A stretch of DNA of 64,000 nucleotides. It comes from HKCCE3408 sp038530555 (GTDB lineage: Bacteria; Pseudomonadota; Alphaproteobacteria; Rhodobacterales; Rhodobacteraceae). Location of the stretch: contig JBCBCN010000001.1 in assembly GCA_038530555.1 (NCBI GenBank), positions 682,001-746,000 of the forward strand, read 5' to 3'. Under the pieces are notes generated by a model. The model worked only from the letters and a program-made list of their open reading frames with translations, was not told where the DNA came from and searched no databases. Positions 27,655 to 36,110 of the stretch are shown one piece after another; position 1 is the stretch's first letter; each line of letters opens with the position of its first letter. The position numbers and the translations under genes were made by a program.

Positions 27655-29085
27655 CTAGGCCCCCTCGACCCGGTTTGGCGCGGAGTGCCCCAGTTTCTTG
27701 AGCCCGTCAACCACGCGGCCCATCTTGGAGCCCAGCGAGCCTTTGACCAAAATCACGTCGCCCGCCCTGAGAAGCGGGGGTAGAGCGCGGGCCAGGTCTT
27801 CGGACGTGTCCATATGCAGCCCCGCTCGACCCACAGGCAGCGCGGCATGGAGATGCGCCATCAACGGGCCGGTGGTGTGCACGAGATCAAGCTCAGCCAT
27901 TTGCGGCAGGTTTGCTAGGCCCGCATGGAGATCTGCGGCCCCCGCCCCAAGCTCGAGCATATCGCCTAGCACTGCGATCCGTCGGCCACGGCCCTGCGGA
28001 AGCGCGGCCGCCAAAACCTCGAGCCCCGCCGCGACCGAGGCCGGGTTCGCATTATAGGCGTCGTCTATCAGCTCGATCCCCTCGCCATCGGTCTGGTTGA
28101 TCTCGATGCGCAGGCGCTGTCCCCGTCCAGCCAGCGGGCGCCAGGCCCCCAGCGACATGAACGCCCGAGCCAGATCACCGCCCAGCGCGTCGATGGCAGC
28201 CAGAGAAGCGGTGGCATTCATCGCCAGATGCCGCCCGGGCAACGACAGCTTGAGGGCAAGGTTTTGCGCGCCGATCCGGACCCGCGCGATAGTGGCCTGA
28301 TCGCTGAACGTGCAGTCGATCAGCTGCGCCTGGGCCGTGTCACCTGTGCCGAAAGCGATGGATCTGGCCGCATGCTTGGCGGCTTTTTCCATGAGGATAT
28401 CAGAGGTTTCCAGATCGACATTGAAAATCGCGGCGCCGTCGGACGCTAGGCCCTCAAAGATTGAGGCCTTCTCCCTGGCGATCCCTGCAAGATCTTCAAA
28501 CGCGGCCAAATGTGCCGCCGCCACGGTGGTAACTATGGCGATATGGGGCGCGGCCAAGCGACTGAGCGGCGCGATCTCTCCGGGCGCGTTCATGCCGATC
28601 TCGATCACCGCGAATTCAATGTCGGCCGGCATGCGCGCGAGTGTTAAGGGGACGCCCCAATGGTTGTTGTAGCTGGCCACGCTGGCATGGGTGCGGCCCT
28701 GATCGCTGAGCGCTGCCAGGAGCATTTCCTTAGTGGTTGTCTTGCCCGCCGAGCCCGTGACGGCGATCACTTGACCGGCCATGCGCGCGCGTCCCGCCCG
28801 GCCCAAGGCCTCAAGCGCTGTTTGGACATTCTGAACGACGATCAGCGGCGCATCGCCAGGCACCCCGTCGGGCACGCGCGCAACCAGCGCTGCCGCGGCG
28901 CCCTTGGCCAGGGCATCGGCCACGAAATCATGCCCGTCGCGCATATCCTTGAGGGCCACGAAGAGATCGCCCGATGCCAAGGCTCGCGTATCAATCGAGA
29001 TCCCGGTAATCGCCCCGGGAGACCCCTGAACGCGGCCCCCGGTCGCGGCCAAAAGCTCCTCTAGGCTCCACAGCACCGCGCTCAT
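27655..29085 (-). CDS. murF: UDP-N-acetylmuramoyl-tripeptide--D-alanyl-D-alanine ligase
   Basis: The last cytosolic Mur ligase, which adds D-Ala-D-Ala. The 476-residue product carries the N-terminal UDP-binding segment ISIDTRALASGDLFVALK, the ATP loop GSAGKTTTKEMLLAAL, and DDAYNANPASVAAGLEVL, which is typical of MurF. Its start overlaps the murE stop by 4 nt (29082-29085). Confidence 0.97.
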   Translation of the reverse strand: MSAVLWSLEELLAATGGRVQGSPGAITGISIDTRALASGDLFVALKDMRDGHDFVADALAKGAAAALVARVPDGVPGDAPLIVVQNVQTALEALGRAGRARMAGQVIAVTGSAGKTTTKEMLLAALSDQGRTHASVASYNNHWGVPLTLARMPADIEFAVIEIGMNAPGEIAPLSRLAAPHIAIVTTVAAAHLAAFEDLAGIAREKASIFEGLASDGAAIFNVDLETSDILMEKAAKHAARSIAFGTGDTAQAQLIDCTFSDQATIARVRIGAQNLALKLSLPGRHLAMNATASLAAIDALGGDLARAFMSLGAWRPLAGRGQRLRIEINQTDGEGIELIDDAYNANPASVAAGLEVLAAALPQGRGRRIAVLGDMLELGAGAADLHAGLANLPQMAELDLVHTTGPLMAHLHAALPVGRAGLHMDTSEDLARALPPLLRAGDVILVKGSLGSKMGRVVDGLKKLGHSAPNRVEGA

Positions 29086-30554
29086 ACTGCGCCCTCGAGA
29101 GCTGCGACGGCGAGGCTCGCTTGCTCGACATCGTCGAAGGGAAAGACCGTGTCGCCCACTATCTGCCCGGTCTCGTGCCCCTTGCCCGCGATCAGCAGCG
29201 CGTCACCGGGGGCGAGCGCGTCAACGGAGCGCAGGATTGCCTCGGCGCGGTCACCGATTTCGGTGGCGCCGGGACACCCGGCAAGCACCTCGGCCCGGAT
29301 CTGCCAAGGCACCTCGCTGCGCGGATTGTCGTCGGTGACGATCAGCTGGTCGGCATGGGCCGCGGCCGCCGCGCCCATCAGGGGCCGCTTGCCGCGATCC
29401 CGGTCCCCGCCCGCGCCGAACACCACGTGCAAGCGGCCCAGAACATGGGGTCGGAGCGCCTTGAGCGCAATCTCAAGCGAGGCGGGTGTGTGCGAGTAAT
29501 CCACGTAGACCGGTGCCCCCGAGGCCCGGCGCGCAGCAAGCTGCATCCGGCCGCGCACACCGCTCAGACGCGGCAAAGCGCCGAAGACATCCTCGGGTCG
29601 TGCGCCCGTTGCGATGGCCAGGCCCGCCGCACTGAGCGCATTCATCGCCTGAAAGGCGCCGATCAAGTTGAGCCGCGCCTGAAACGGGCGGTCGAGATAC
29701 TTGAACAGCAAGGTCTGACCGGTCTCATCGAGGCGCCGCCCGGTGATCGCGATGTCGCCGCTTTGGCCGATTGCGCCGATGCTCAGGACAGCCTGATCGC
29801 GCGCCTGCGCGCTCTGGGCCAGGTCGGCAGCGGCTGGGTCTTCGAGATTGGTGACCACCGTGCCGGTTGCCGGCAAAAGCTCCGTGAAAAGGCGCAGCTT
29901 GGCAGCCAGATAAGCCTCCATGCTGCCGTGATAGTCCAGATGATCTTGTGTAAGATTGCTGAAGGCGGCGGCACTGAGCGCGACGCCGTCAAGCCGGTTT
30001 TGATCAAGCCCGTGGCTCGAGGCTTCCATCGCCACATGGGTGACGCCTGCCTCGGCCATATCGGCCAGCAGCCGGTGCAGGGTCAGCGGGTCAGGCGTAG
30101 TGTGGATGCCCGGCGCGCTATAGGCGCCTTCGACCCCGATCGTGCCGATGCTTGCGGCCTCATAGCCAAGTTCTGTCCAAATCTGCCGGGTGAAACTGGC
30201 GATGGAGGTTTTGCCATTCGTGCCAGTGACGGCAACGACATGCTCCGGCTGTGCGCCGTACCAGAGCGCTGCGGCTCTGGCCAAAGCGGCGCGCGGCTCA
30301 GCGGTGATCACAAGCCCCGTGCCCGGCGGGAGGTCTCCGGCGATCTTGGCGCCTTCAGCATCGGTCAGAATGGCCGCGGCGCCCCGCTCCAAGGCGGCGT
30401 CTACAAACTGCGCGCCGTGGACCTGACTGCCTGGCAGAGCTGCGAAAAGCTCTCCGGTTTGCGTGCTGCGACTGTCGAGCGACAGGCCCCGCACGCTGAT
30501 ATCGCCGCCGTGCCGGGGCGTCAGGCCAAGAGAGGAAAGCGTCTTTTCGGGCAT
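29082..30554 (-). CDS. murE: UDP-N-acetylmuramoyl-tripeptide synthetase MurE (meso-DAP type)
   Basis: The Mur ligase that adds the third peptide residue. The 490-residue product has LSLDSRSTQTGELFAALPG, the ATP loop GTNGKTSIASF, DHLDYHGSMEAYLAAK, and VDYSHTPASLEIAL. The motif TDDNPRSE contains DNPR, the signature of enzymes that select meso-diaminopimelate rather than lysine. It overlaps murF by 4 nt and is 48 bp from the ftsI stop. Confidence 0.97.
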   Translation of the reverse strand: MPEKTLSSLGLTPRHGGDISVRGLSLDSRSTQTGELFAALPGSQVHGAQFVDAALERGAAAILTDAEGAKIAGDLPPGTGLVITAEPRAALARAAALWYGAQPEHVVAVTGTNGKTSIASFTRQIWTELGYEAASIGTIGVEGAYSAPGIHTTPDPLTLHRLLADMAEAGVTHVAMEASSHGLDQNRLDGVALSAAAFSNLTQDHLDYHGSMEAYLAAKLRLFTELLPATGTVVTNLEDPAAADLAQSAQARDQAVLSIGAIGQSGDIAITGRRLDETGQTLLFKYLDRPFQARLNLIGAFQAMNALSAAGLAIATGARPEDVFGALPRLSGVRGRMQLAARRASGAPVYVDYSHTPASLEIALKALRPHVLGRLHVVFGAGGDRDRGKRPLMGAAAAAHADQLIVTDDNPRSEVPWQIRAEVLAGCPGATEIGDRAEAILRSVDALAPGDALLIAGKGHETGQIVGDTVFPFDDVEQASLAVAALEGAV

Positions 30555-30602
30555 GGCCGGGATCTGCCCCCCAGAAACGATACAGGATCGATAATAGACC
30601 GG

Positions 30603-32420
30603 TTAATTCTGCGCCCCTGTTAAGGGATCGAGGGCGGGCGACGCAATGTCCGGCCTGAGGCCCAGAAGCGGCGCGACGCGCGAAATGATCTCACCGGTCA
30701 CGGGAACGGTCGTCCAGCCCGCCGTGCGCCGCACCTCTCCCAGCGCCTCGATCCAGGGCTGATCGAGCGTGACGACCAGGACATATTCGGGATCCGTCAT
30801 AGGAAAGGCGGCGGCGAAGGTCGCGAGGTTGCGATCATCGTAATAGCCGCCCTCGGGCCGGGGCAGATCAGCGGTGCCGGTCTTTCCGCCGACATGGTAG
30901 CCCTCGATATCGGCCATCGAGGCCGTGCCTTCGGCCACCACCGCGCGCAAAAGCGCACGCATCTGGGCCGAGGTCGCCTCGGAGATCACTTGCTCACCGC
31001 GCTGAGGGGTGTCTTGGGCCAGCAGGCTCGGCGTCACGCGATAGCCGCCATTGACCAAAGTGGCATAGCCTGCGGCCAGAGAGACCGGTGAGATGGCCAG
31101 ACCGTGGCCGTAGGAGACGGTGAGGTTATAGGGCTCATTCCAATGGGGCGGTAGGATCGGCGCGGCCGAGGCGGCCTCGATCAGTTCCAGATCGGTGACC
31201 TCGGTTAGGCCGAGCGCGGTTAGGAAATCGCGCTGACGCGCCCCGCCGATCATCCGCGCAATATGCCCGGTGCCGATATTCGAGCTTTCGACCAGGATGC
31301 CTTCGACACTGAGCTCTGGGCCCAGCGGTTTGTAGTCCTCGATCACGTGACCCGCCGATCTGAGCGGTGTTGCCACCTCGAAAATCGTCGACGGATTGAC
31401 GAGGCCTAGCTCCAGGGCCTGGGCGATCGTGAAGGCCTTGAAGACTGAGCCAAGTTCGTAAACGCCCTGCACAGCCCGGTTGAACAGCGGGTCTTCGTCC
31501 GGCGCGCCATCGGCCAAGGCAAGCGGCGGCGCATTGGGGTCATAGTCGGGCTGTGAGGCCATGGCGACGATCTCGCCGGTATGGGCATCCATCAAAACGG
31601 CCGAGCCGCCAACTGCATGCATGATCGCGATGCCGCCCGCCAAAACCTCTTCGACGGCGGCCTGCACGCTCAGATCGAGTGACAAGCGTAGAGGTGCGCC
31701 GCCTTGGGTTGGATCCCTGAGATAGGCGTCGAATTCGGCCTCGATGCCTGCCGCACCCACGACCTCGGCGGCATCCACGCCTTCTTGGCCAAAGCGCGCG
31801 GCGCCCAGCACGTGCGAGGCCAGCGCGCCATTGGGATAAAGCCGCATTTCGCGCGGGCCGAAATGCAGCCCCGGATCGCCGATCTCATAGACGGCCTGCT
31901 GCTGCTCGGGCGAGAGATTGCGGCGAATCCAGGCAAAGCGGCGGTCGGGACCAAAGCGCGCGGCGAGTTGCTCTTCCTCCAGGCCGGGGAAAATCTCAGC
32001 CAGGCGCGCGGCGGCTATATCGGGGCGGTAAAGCTGGTGGGGATGGGCGTAGAGCGCCTGGGTCGTGTGGTTTGTCGCCAGGATGCGGCCGCTTGCGTCA
32101 AGGATGTCGGCCCGGGCCGATATGATGGCGCTGTCCGAGGTCTCGAGGATCGGTTCAACGGGCGGCGCGGCGGCGAGCGCGCCCATCCTAAGCGCAACTG
32201 TGAGAAAACCCGCGAAAAAGCACATCGCGACCAGCAAAAGTCGGCCCTCGGCACGTTCGCGCGCAGTATCGCGGGCGGCCTCGTGACGGGCGGCGAGGTT
32301 TTCGCGTTCAATCGCATCGGGGTTCTCGCCGCGCTCACGGGCACGCAGGATCCGGCTAAGCGGGCGAAGCGGGATGCGCAGACCGGTGGATAGACCGGAA
32401 TGCAAGCCTGCGTCGCTCAT
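30603..32420 (-). CDS. ftsI: Septal transpeptidase FtsI (penicillin-binding protein 3)
   Basis: A bitopic class B PBP that cross-links septal peptidoglycan with FtsW. The 605-residue product has a cytoplasmic N-terminus, one membrane segment (LLLVAMCFFAGFLTVALRMG), a non-catalytic pedestal domain, and the transpeptidase domain with SxxK at Ser325-Lys328 (ELGSVFKAF), SxN in VESSNIGTGH, and KTG in VGGKTGTAD. The start overlaps the ftsL stop by 4 nt (32417-32420). Confidence 0.97.
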   Translation of the reverse strand: MSDAGLHSGLSTGLRIPLRPLSRILRARERGENPDAIERENLAARHEAARDTARERAEGRLLLVAMCFFAGFLTVALRMGALAAAPPVEPILETSDSAIISARADILDASGRILATNHTTQALYAHPHQLYRPDIAAARLAEIFPGLEEEQLAARFGPDRRFAWIRRNLSPEQQQAVYEIGDPGLHFGPREMRLYPNGALASHVLGAARFGQEGVDAAEVVGAAGIEAEFDAYLRDPTQGGAPLRLSLDLSVQAAVEEVLAGGIAIMHAVGGSAVLMDAHTGEIVAMASQPDYDPNAPPLALADGAPDEDPLFNRAVQGVYELGSVFKAFTIAQALELGLVNPSTIFEVATPLRSAGHVIEDYKPLGPELSVEGILVESSNIGTGHIARMIGGARQRDFLTALGLTEVTDLELIEAASAAPILPPHWNEPYNLTVSYGHGLAISPVSLAAGYATLVNGGYRVTPSLLAQDTPQRGEQVISEATSAQMRALLRAVVAEGTASMADIEGYHVGGKTGTADLPRPEGGYYDDRNLATFAAAFPMTDPEYVLVVTLDQPWIEALGEVRRTAGWTTVPVTGEIISRVAPLLGLRPDIASPALDPLTGAQN

Positions 32421-32800
32421 TCCTCCGCCTCCTCCGCTTGACCTTGCACGGCGCGCGACGAGCCGCTTGATTGCAGGATGTCGGCCAGGATCGCGTCGGC
32501 CACCAGATCGACACGCGGCCGCGGGCCGATTTCGGACACGGCGCCGTAATGCTGCGGCGTCATCGGGATCAGCTGCAGCCGCTCAAAATTCAGTTCAACC
32601 AGGGCACGGAGGCGGTCGGGACGGCGCTGATAGGCCCATTCCTCCTCCAGGCGATCGAGACGCTCACGCTCGGCACCGATCTGATCCTGCAAGGCCTGCA
32701 CTGCGCGGATCGAGGCCTGTGTGTCGATATTCTGGCTATAGGCCCAATGGCCGAGGCCCACGACAGCGGCAAAGGTGACGATCATGAAAGATACGCGCAT
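32417..32800 (-). CDS. ftsL: Cell division protein FtsL
   Basis: A small bitopic divisome protein of 127 residues: a short cytoplasmic end, one membrane segment (VSFMIVTFAAVVGLGHWAYS), a periplasmic coiled coil (SIRAVQALQDQIGAERERLDRL), and the typical LVELNFERLQLIPMTP. The sequence is poorly conserved in general, so position between rsmH and ftsI supports the call. Its ATG overlaps the rsmH stop by one base at 32800, and its stop overlaps the ftsI start by 4 nt. Confidence 0.9.
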   Translation of the reverse strand: MRVSFMIVTFAAVVGLGHWAYSQNIDTQASIRAVQALQDQIGAERERLDRLEEEWAYQRRPDRLRALVELNFERLQLIPMTPQHYGAVSEIGPRPRVDLVADAILADILQSSGSSRAVQGQAEEAEE

Positions 32801-33801
32801 CAGGCGATCCCTTCGGTCTGTGCAAGTGCGGGCAGGCCGATGCGGGCCCGGTCCACCGGCGCGGCAGGGGCATCGAGCCGGTGCGCGAGGCGCAGTTTGG
32901 CCGAGCGGGCGCGGGGGTTCGCTGCGATCTCTTGCGCGTCCGGGCCGATGGCGCGGCGCTGAGTGAGCTCTAGGCCGGGCGTCCGGCTTGCCGCTTCGGG
33001 CGCATGGCGCGAACCACCGCCGCCCGGGCTGGCGCGTTCGGTCAAAAAGCGCTTCACCACGCGATCTTCGAGCGAATGAAATGTCACCACCGCCAACGCG
33101 CCCCCCGGCTTGAGCGCGCGCTCGGCCGCCTCGAGCCCATCGACCAATTGGCCCAGCTCATCGTTCACCGCGATGCGGATCGCCTGGAAGCTTCGGGTGG
33201 CGGGATGGCTCTGACCTGGCCTGGCTCGAGGAAGGCAAGAGGCCACGATATCAGCGAGTTGCAGGGTGGAGCTAATGCGGCTTTCCGCCCGCGCCTTGCA
33301 GATTGCGCGCGCGATCCGGCGCGCGGCACGCTCCTCGCCATACTGAAAGAGGATATCGGCCAAAAGCGCCTCGGGCGCGTCATTGACGAGATCTTCGGCG
33401 CTTTTCCCTTCGCTGCCCATACGCATGTCGAGCGGGCCGTCGCGCAGGAAGGAAAAGCCACGCTCTGCCCGGTCAAGCTGCATGGAGGAAACCCCCAGAT
33501 CCATCACCACGCCGTCAAGCTCCGGGTAACCGGCCTGAGCCGCGAGCCTGTCGAGGTCGCCGAACAGACCCGGCGCCGCGACGAGACGCGCGCCGTAGTT
33601 CGCCGCCCAATCTTGGGCGAGCTCAAAAGCCAACGGATCCCGGTCGACAGCGATCAAAACCCTTACCCCTTGATCAAGCAGTCCACGGGCGTAGCCACCA
33701 GCGCCGAAAGTTGCGTCGAGCCACAGTCCCCCGGCGGGGTTCACAGCCCGCAACAACGGACCAAGGAGTACTGGAATATGCGGCGCGGCGGCGCTGCTCA
33801 C
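32800..33801 (-). CDS. rsmH: 16S rRNA (cytosine1402-N4)-methyltransferase RsmH
   Basis: A SAM-dependent methyltransferase that modifies C1402 in the ribosomal P site. The 333-residue product starts with HIPVLLGPLLRAV, contains the SAM loop DATFGAGGYARGLLDQG, the family signature VMDLGVSSMQLDRAERGFSF, and VVTFHSLEDRVVKRFL near the C-terminus. It overlaps mraZ by 4 nt (33798-33801) and abuts ftsL. Confidence 0.97.
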   Translation of the reverse strand: MSSAAAPHIPVLLGPLLRAVNPAGGLWLDATFGAGGYARGLLDQGVRVLIAVDRDPLAFELAQDWAANYGARLVAAPGLFGDLDRLAAQAGYPELDGVVMDLGVSSMQLDRAERGFSFLRDGPLDMRMGSEGKSAEDLVNDAPEALLADILFQYGEERAARRIARAICKARAESRISSTLQLADIVASCLPRARPGQSHPATRSFQAIRIAVNDELGQLVDGLEAAERALKPGGALAVVTFHSLEDRVVKRFLTERASPGGGGSRHAPEAASRTPGLELTQRRAIGPDAQEIAANPRARSAKLRLAHRLDAPAAPVDRARIGLPALAQTEGIA

Positions 33802-34319
33802 GCTTCAGATTGGCGAGACCGCCCCGCCAATGCGAGAGGATGGAAAAATTCATTGTCCTGCCCCAAGGCCGTTATGAGTTTGTCGATCCGGTCATCCGCA
33901 GCGGCCTCGTCCTGCGGTTTGAGGATGTGAAATTTGTCGCCGCGCCCGATGAATTTTGCCTCATCTTCGAGGTCGATCTTTTTGCGCGCCGCCGCCGGCA
34001 GCTTGAGCCGCCCAGCATCGTCAATCGGCACCAATTCGCACTTGTAATAGTAAAACAGCTCAAGCAGTTCGCGGGTCGGCGTGCCCAGCGGCTCGTCTTG
34101 GATCATGGCATGAATTTTATCGAAGGCGTCGCCCGACAGGCATTCGAGATAGTCGTTGCGCTTGTCGCCGTAGGCCACATAGAGGCGCGGCGTTCCGCCA
34201 GGCTCCATCTTTTTGTCGAAGATTTGCAGCACGCGGCGAAACTTGGCCGGGATAGACACCCGGCCAGAGCCATCAACCTTGTTCTCGCTTTCGCCCTGAA
34301 ACAGGTCCACTGCTGCCAC
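33798..34319 (-). CDS. mraZ: MraZ, transcriptional regulator of the dcw cluster
   Basis: A 173-residue protein with two SpoVT/AbrB-like swapped-hairpin domains: GSGRVSIPAKFRRVLQ in the first and DDAGRLKLPAAARKKIDL in the second. In E. coli it binds repeats upstream of its own gene and represses the dcw operon. It is the first gene of the cluster here, so the 562-bp region upstream should contain the main dcw promoter. Confidence 0.96.
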   Translation of the reverse strand: MAAVDLFQGESENKVDGSGRVSIPAKFRRVLQIFDKKMEPGGTPRLYVAYGDKRNDYLECLSGDAFDKIHAMIQDEPLGTPTRELLELFYYYKCELVPIDDAGRLKLPAAARKKIDLEDEAKFIGRGDKFHILKPQDEAAADDRIDKLITALGQDNEFFHPLALAGRSRQSEA

Positions 34320-34381
34320 TCCGCCCCGGAAATCGCCGACGCTCGCCTAACTCCCCCGTTTGCCCTGTCCGCCAATGAAAA

Positions 34382-34419
34382 CGGCGGATCGTGCAAGCTG
34401 CCATTTGCTCGATCCGCCG
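34382..34419 (-). promoter_or_regulatory. Perfect inverted repeat in the mraZ leader
   Basis: CGGCGGATCG (34382-34391) is exactly complementary to CGATCCGCCG (34410-34419) across an 18-nt gap. It lies 63-100 bp upstream of the mraZ start and would form a stable hairpin if transcribed. No T run follows, so it is not an obvious terminator. Confidence 0.45.
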
Positions 34420-34726
34420 CCCTCGTCCCATCTCTGGGGGTCCGACTGCGCAAGCCACCTGGGGGGATGTCTGCTCGCCTACGCGCCGGATCTCTTTTTT
34501 CAGCTTTAGAGAGTGCCTGTATGAACCTGCCTTTGTTCTTTTTACCCGGATCGCTCCGGTGCGTTCTCTGCTGCCGTGGGAAATGTATGACATGCCGAAA
34601 CATCCCGAGCAAAGACTTTTTATGCCGATTAATCCCGAAAACGCCCATATCGGCCCTCAATCCATGGGACACCATCAGCGTGAAAGGCGGTCGAACAAGA
34701 ACATGCTGAGTAAATACCTGCATGAT

Positions 34727-34742
34727 CCACTACATCTTGTGG
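34727..34742. promoter_or_regulatory. 16-bp dyad, NrdR-box-like, upstream of mraZ
   Basis: CCACTACATCTTGTGG has matching ends CCAC/GTGG and a near-symmetric AT-richer core, the general shape of NrdR boxes (ACAC-AT-rich-GTGT). It is about 408 bp before mraZ and 140 bp past the mrp stop. The regulator assignment is a guess from shape. Confidence 0.3.
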
Positions 34743-34881
34743 TTGGGGATGCGCCGGGGCGAGTTGGGGGATTTTTCCAAGTTTTTTGGCGATTTACCGC
34801 CAAATGGGGCCGGATCGGGCCAATTTGGCCGCGAATCACCCGGCGTCACCCGGGGTCCTCAGGCCTTGCTCAGGCCCAAAG

Positions 34882-36051
34882 TCAGGCCATGCCCCCGGCG
34901 ATGAAGCGCGCCGCCAGCCGCTCAAAGGCCTCGGCCATCGGCCCCTCGCCCGCCGCGATCGGTCGACCCTCATCGCCCGCCAGCCGTGTCTCCAGGGAGA
35001 TCGGCAGAGCGCCCAGAAACGGCAGGCCCAGGTCTTCCGCAGCCCGTTCCACGCCGCCCTCGCCGAAGATATGCGCCTCGTGCCCGCATTTCTCACAGGT
35101 GTAAGTCGACATGTTTTCGATCAGGCCAAGAACGTTCGTGTCGAGTTTTTGGAACATGTCGATGGCTTTGCGCGCATCGATCAGCGCCACATCCTGAGGT
35201 GTTGAGACCACGACGGCGCCGGTGACCTCAGCGCGCTGACACAGCGTCATCGCCACATCGCCCGTGCCCGGCGGCAGATCCACCAGAAGGGCATCGAGAT
35301 TGCCCCAGTTGACCTGCGTCAGCATCTGCTGCAGCGCGCCCATGAGCATCGGGCCGCGCCAAACGACGGCGCGATCTTCCTCGAGCATCAGGCCCAGCGA
35401 CATGACCTTGACATTAAAGGCTTCGAGGGGCTGCATCACCTTGTCGTCGCTCAGCGGTGGCTTGCCTGAGACACCCATCATGCGCGGCTGCGATGGGCCA
35501 TAGATATCGGCATCGAGCAGGCCCACGCGGCGCCCGGCACGCGCCAGCGCCACCGCCAGGTTCGAGGACAGGGTCGATTTGCCGACCCCACCCTTGCCAG
35601 ACCCAATCGCCAGGATCCGCTCAACCCCCGACGGGTTCATCGGATCTTCTTGTGCCCTTGGATGGCGGCCGATCTTCAGCGACGGCTCTTTGGGACCTTT
35701 GGGACGGGCCGAGGCGGGCGGTACCGAGCGACGGGCAATCGAAGGCGGCATTTGATCGGGACGCTTCGCAGGAGCCGGGCCATGGGCGGTCAGAACGATC
35801 CGGACAATCTCCACGCCCGGAAGCGCGGCAACCGCCGCCTCCGCCGCGCTGCGCAGGGGGCTGAGCGCCTGGGCCGCGTCGGGGTTCGGGGCTTCGAGCA
35901 CGAAGGAGACCGCCTCCCCCTCGATCCGCAATGCTTTAATCAGGCCCGCGCTGACCGGGTCGCCACCTTCCGGAAGGCTCAGGCGCGCCAGAGCTTCGAG
36001 AACATCCGTCTCGCTGGGCGCATCGGCGTGTGGATCGGTCTTTCGGCTCAT
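34882..36051 (-). CDS. mrp: Iron-sulfur carrier ATPase Mrp/ApbC
   Basis: A cytosolic P-loop ATPase that carries and delivers Fe-S clusters. ATG 36051 gives 389 residues: an N-terminal MIP18/DUF59 domain (DVLEALARLSLPEGG ...), a Pro-rich linker, and the ParA/MinD-type ATPase domain with the deviant Walker A GSGKGGVGKSTLSSNLA, DADIYGPSQPRMMG, and the CxxC cluster ligand pair in YTCEKCGHEAHIFG. A longer frame to 36348 lacks resemblance to the family. Confidence 0.95.
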   Translation of the reverse strand: MSRKTDPHADAPSETDVLEALARLSLPEGGDPVSAGLIKALRIEGEAVSFVLEAPNPDAAQALSPLRSAAEAAVAALPGVEIVRIVLTAHGPAPAKRPDQMPPSIARRSVPPASARPKGPKEPSLKIGRHPRAQEDPMNPSGVERILAIGSGKGGVGKSTLSSNLAVALARAGRRVGLLDADIYGPSQPRMMGVSGKPPLSDDKVMQPLEAFNVKVMSLGLMLEEDRAVVWRGPMLMGALQQMLTQVNWGNLDALLVDLPPGTGDVAMTLCQRAEVTGAVVVSTPQDVALIDARKAIDMFQKLDTNVLGLIENMSTYTCEKCGHEAHIFGEGGVERAAEDLGLPFLGALPISLETRLAGDEGRPIAAGEGPMAEAFERLAARFIAGGMA

Positions 36052-36110
36052 GCTGCCTTGTTGCCGGAGGCGAGGCGCCATGTAAATCGCCCGCCGTGCC
36101 GCGCTTAGCC

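Larger units (their letters stand above)
34320..34881. promoter_or_regulatory. mraZ/dcw upstream region (562 bp, no gene)
   Basis: This gap between mraZ and mrp contains no convincing gene; the open frames there are short or shadows. Three features stand out: a perfect 10-bp inverted repeat at 34382-34419, a 16-bp dyad at 34727-34742, and AT-rich segments around 34490-34650 that could hold the promoter on the minus strand. I could not identify clear TGGGA-type MraZ operator repeats or a definite -35/-10 pair. Confidence 0.55.

Noticed and set aside
34692..34703. GAAC-AA-GAAC upstream of mraZ as a possible SOS box
   Set aside because: The half-sites are 2 bp apart instead of 7, so LexA would not fit.
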